A stretch of DNA of 6,129 nucleotides, taken from positions 1 to 6,129 of the forward strand of contig JANQUM010000196.1 of assembly GCA_030731175.1 (NCBI GenBank), written 5' to 3'. Shown in pieces: positions 5,344-6,129 of the stretch. The stretch's first letter is position 1, and the number at the start of each line of letters is the position of its first letter. The stretch is from Spirosomataceae bacterium. Lineage in GTDB: Bacteria > Bacteroidota > Bacteroidia > Cytophagales > Spirosomataceae. The notes beneath the pieces are model-generated. The model was not told the DNA's origin. It ran no database searches and was given only the letters and a program-made list of their open reading frames with translations. The position numbers and the translations under genes are program-made.

Positions 5344-6129
5344 TTAATTATTTTTATTTAAACGTTCCTTTTCCCAGATTTTTACATCAACCACAAAGCG
5401 AAACCACAGAGCTTGCAGGAAATGAAAGACCAATCCTTCCTTTCCGTCAAGAATGCCGAGTTGAATAAAGTAGCGATAAAAAAAGTACAGGAATGGGCGT
5501 ACAAAAAGCGGCATATTCCACCATTTTGATTTGAAGTAAGCAGTTCTTTCGTCAGGGCTGCCAAAAAAGCGGGGCTTAATGGTTTGAGTTCGGACAGCGT
5601 TTTTGCGTTCGATTTCTTCCTCGGCAACTAAATCACTGTAGCGGTTGTGTTTGGCAATCCAAAAACTGATTTCGTTTTCTTTCAAATTTTCCTCTTTCAG
5701 GTATCCGTCTTTCCAGATCATCGTTTCGCCTGGAGCCACAAAGCGGTGATCCATATTTTCGTTGATATCAGAATAACCAACCCCATTCCGAAACATCTTT
5801 AATAAGTACTTGGGGAAATAACCGCCGTGACGAAGCCATCTACCCTTAAAATAATTTTTACGGTTGTAATAAATTCCGTTCACCGCCGCTGGAATTTCTT
5901 CCGATTTGAAACATATGAGTTTAGCATGCAGCTCAGGCAGTACGATGTGGTCTGAATCGAGCCCGATTATCCAAGGTGTACTTATTTTGAAGTGATTTAG
6001 GGCAAAGTGCCGCTTCCTTGGGTGGGTTTCGAATTTATTGTAGGCAACAGTTGCGTTATAGTCTTTGGCAATTTGTAAGGTAGCATCTGTACTTCCCGAA
6101 TAACATATATATATAGATGCGTTGAGCGA
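5344..6129 (-). CDS. Family 2 glycosyltransferase (5' end beyond window)
   Basis: The frame is open from the right window edge to the TAA at 5344, giving 261 residues of a longer protein. The visible N-terminal part is a GT-A (GT2) fold: SGSTDATLQIAKDY (fragment residues 11-24), then PRKRHFALNHF (37-47) and the metal-binding DXD in WIIGLDSDH (53-61). The middle has GRWLRHGGYFPKYLLKMFR and SDINENMDHRF. The C-terminal part has ENLKENEISFWIAKHNRYSDLVAEEE and a hydrophobic, probably membrane-associated stretch (NMPLFVRPFLYFFYRYF) before LGILDGKEG. This order resembles WaaE-like GT2 enzymes that add sugars to lipopolysaccharide or exopolysaccharide precursors on the cytoplasmic face; donor and acceptor cannot be told. 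A GTG at 5883 is an internal valine, not a start, because motifs continue upstream of it. The usual Asp of VDSxSTD is Tyr here (CYSGSTD). Confidence 0.9.
   Translation of the reverse strand, partial: SLNASIYICYSGSTDATLQIAKDYNATVAYNKFETHPRKRHFALNHFKISTPWIIGLDSDHIVLPELHAKLICFKSEEIPAAVNGIYYNRKNYFKGRWLRHGGYFPKYLLKMFRNGVGYSDINENMDHRFVAPGETMIWKDGYLKEENLKENEISFWIAKHNRYSDLVAEEEIERKNAVRTQTIKPRFFGSPDERTAYFKSKWWNMPLFVRPFLYFFYRYFIQLGILDGKEGLVFHFLQALWFRFVVDVKIWEKERLNKNN

Noticed and set aside
5382..5627. An 81-codon minus-strand frame inside the glycosyltransferase gene
   Set aside because: It is an out-of-frame shadow; the other frame carries the conserved GT2 C-terminal motifs.
5971..5983. An 11-base sequence, CAAGGTGTACT, shared with the spacer at 5168-5178
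   Set aside because: One copy lies inside the glycosyltransferase coding sequence and nothing around either copy suggests a site; chance is enough.

Overview
The window is about 60% A+T and looks like chromosomal DNA of a member of the Bacteroidota, perhaps a Cytophagales-type organism (the order is a weak inference). Three things point there. The TonB starts with the phylum-typical cytoplasmic motif (VFEDRNKSYGAFFLR). Two different ExbD genes lie between exbB and tonB. The promoter-like sites that can be seen fit the Bacteroidota pattern TTG-N(about 19-22)-TAnnTTTG rather than the E. coli sigma-70 pattern. All recognisable genes lie on the minus strand, so transcription runs from high to low coordinates.

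Layout in transcription order: (1) 6129-5344, a family 2 glycosyltransferase whose 5' end lies beyond the window edge. The frame is open to the last base, so a GTG at 5883 is not its real start. (2) 5343-5101, a spacer with a weak terminator-like hairpin behind the glycosyltransferase, an 8-bp inverted repeat and a good promoter candidate for the next gene. (3) 5100-3598, an exported M28-family zinc aminopeptidase with a protease-associated-like insert and a complete set of metal ligands. (4) 3597-3268, a 330-bp non-coding leader in front of exbB, with a promoter candidate and a long-range inverted repeat. (5) 3267-83, the Ton energy-transduction operon: exbB, exbD (long form), exbD (short form), tonB and a 70-residue two-helix membrane protein. 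(6) 56-21, a strong bidirectional hairpin terminator that closes the operon.

The operon encodes a complete inner-membrane energiser. ExbB and ExbD form the proton-driven motor, and TonB carries the work across the periplasm to TonB-dependent outer-membrane receptors (SusC-type nutrient importers in this phylum). The two ExbD proteins differ in length and periplasmic sequence, so they may be distinct partners in the ExbD dimer. The small fifth gene is 9 bp behind tonB and ahead of the terminator, so it belongs to the same transcript. It is the least understood part of the window.

Most of the window is conventional, and no mobile element, CRISPR array, RNA gene or wholly new system was seen. 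The points most worth a second look are the small membrane protein, the structured RNA candidates (exbB leader and exbB-exbD junction), the ExbD pair, and the altered nucleotide-binding motif of the glycosyltransferase.
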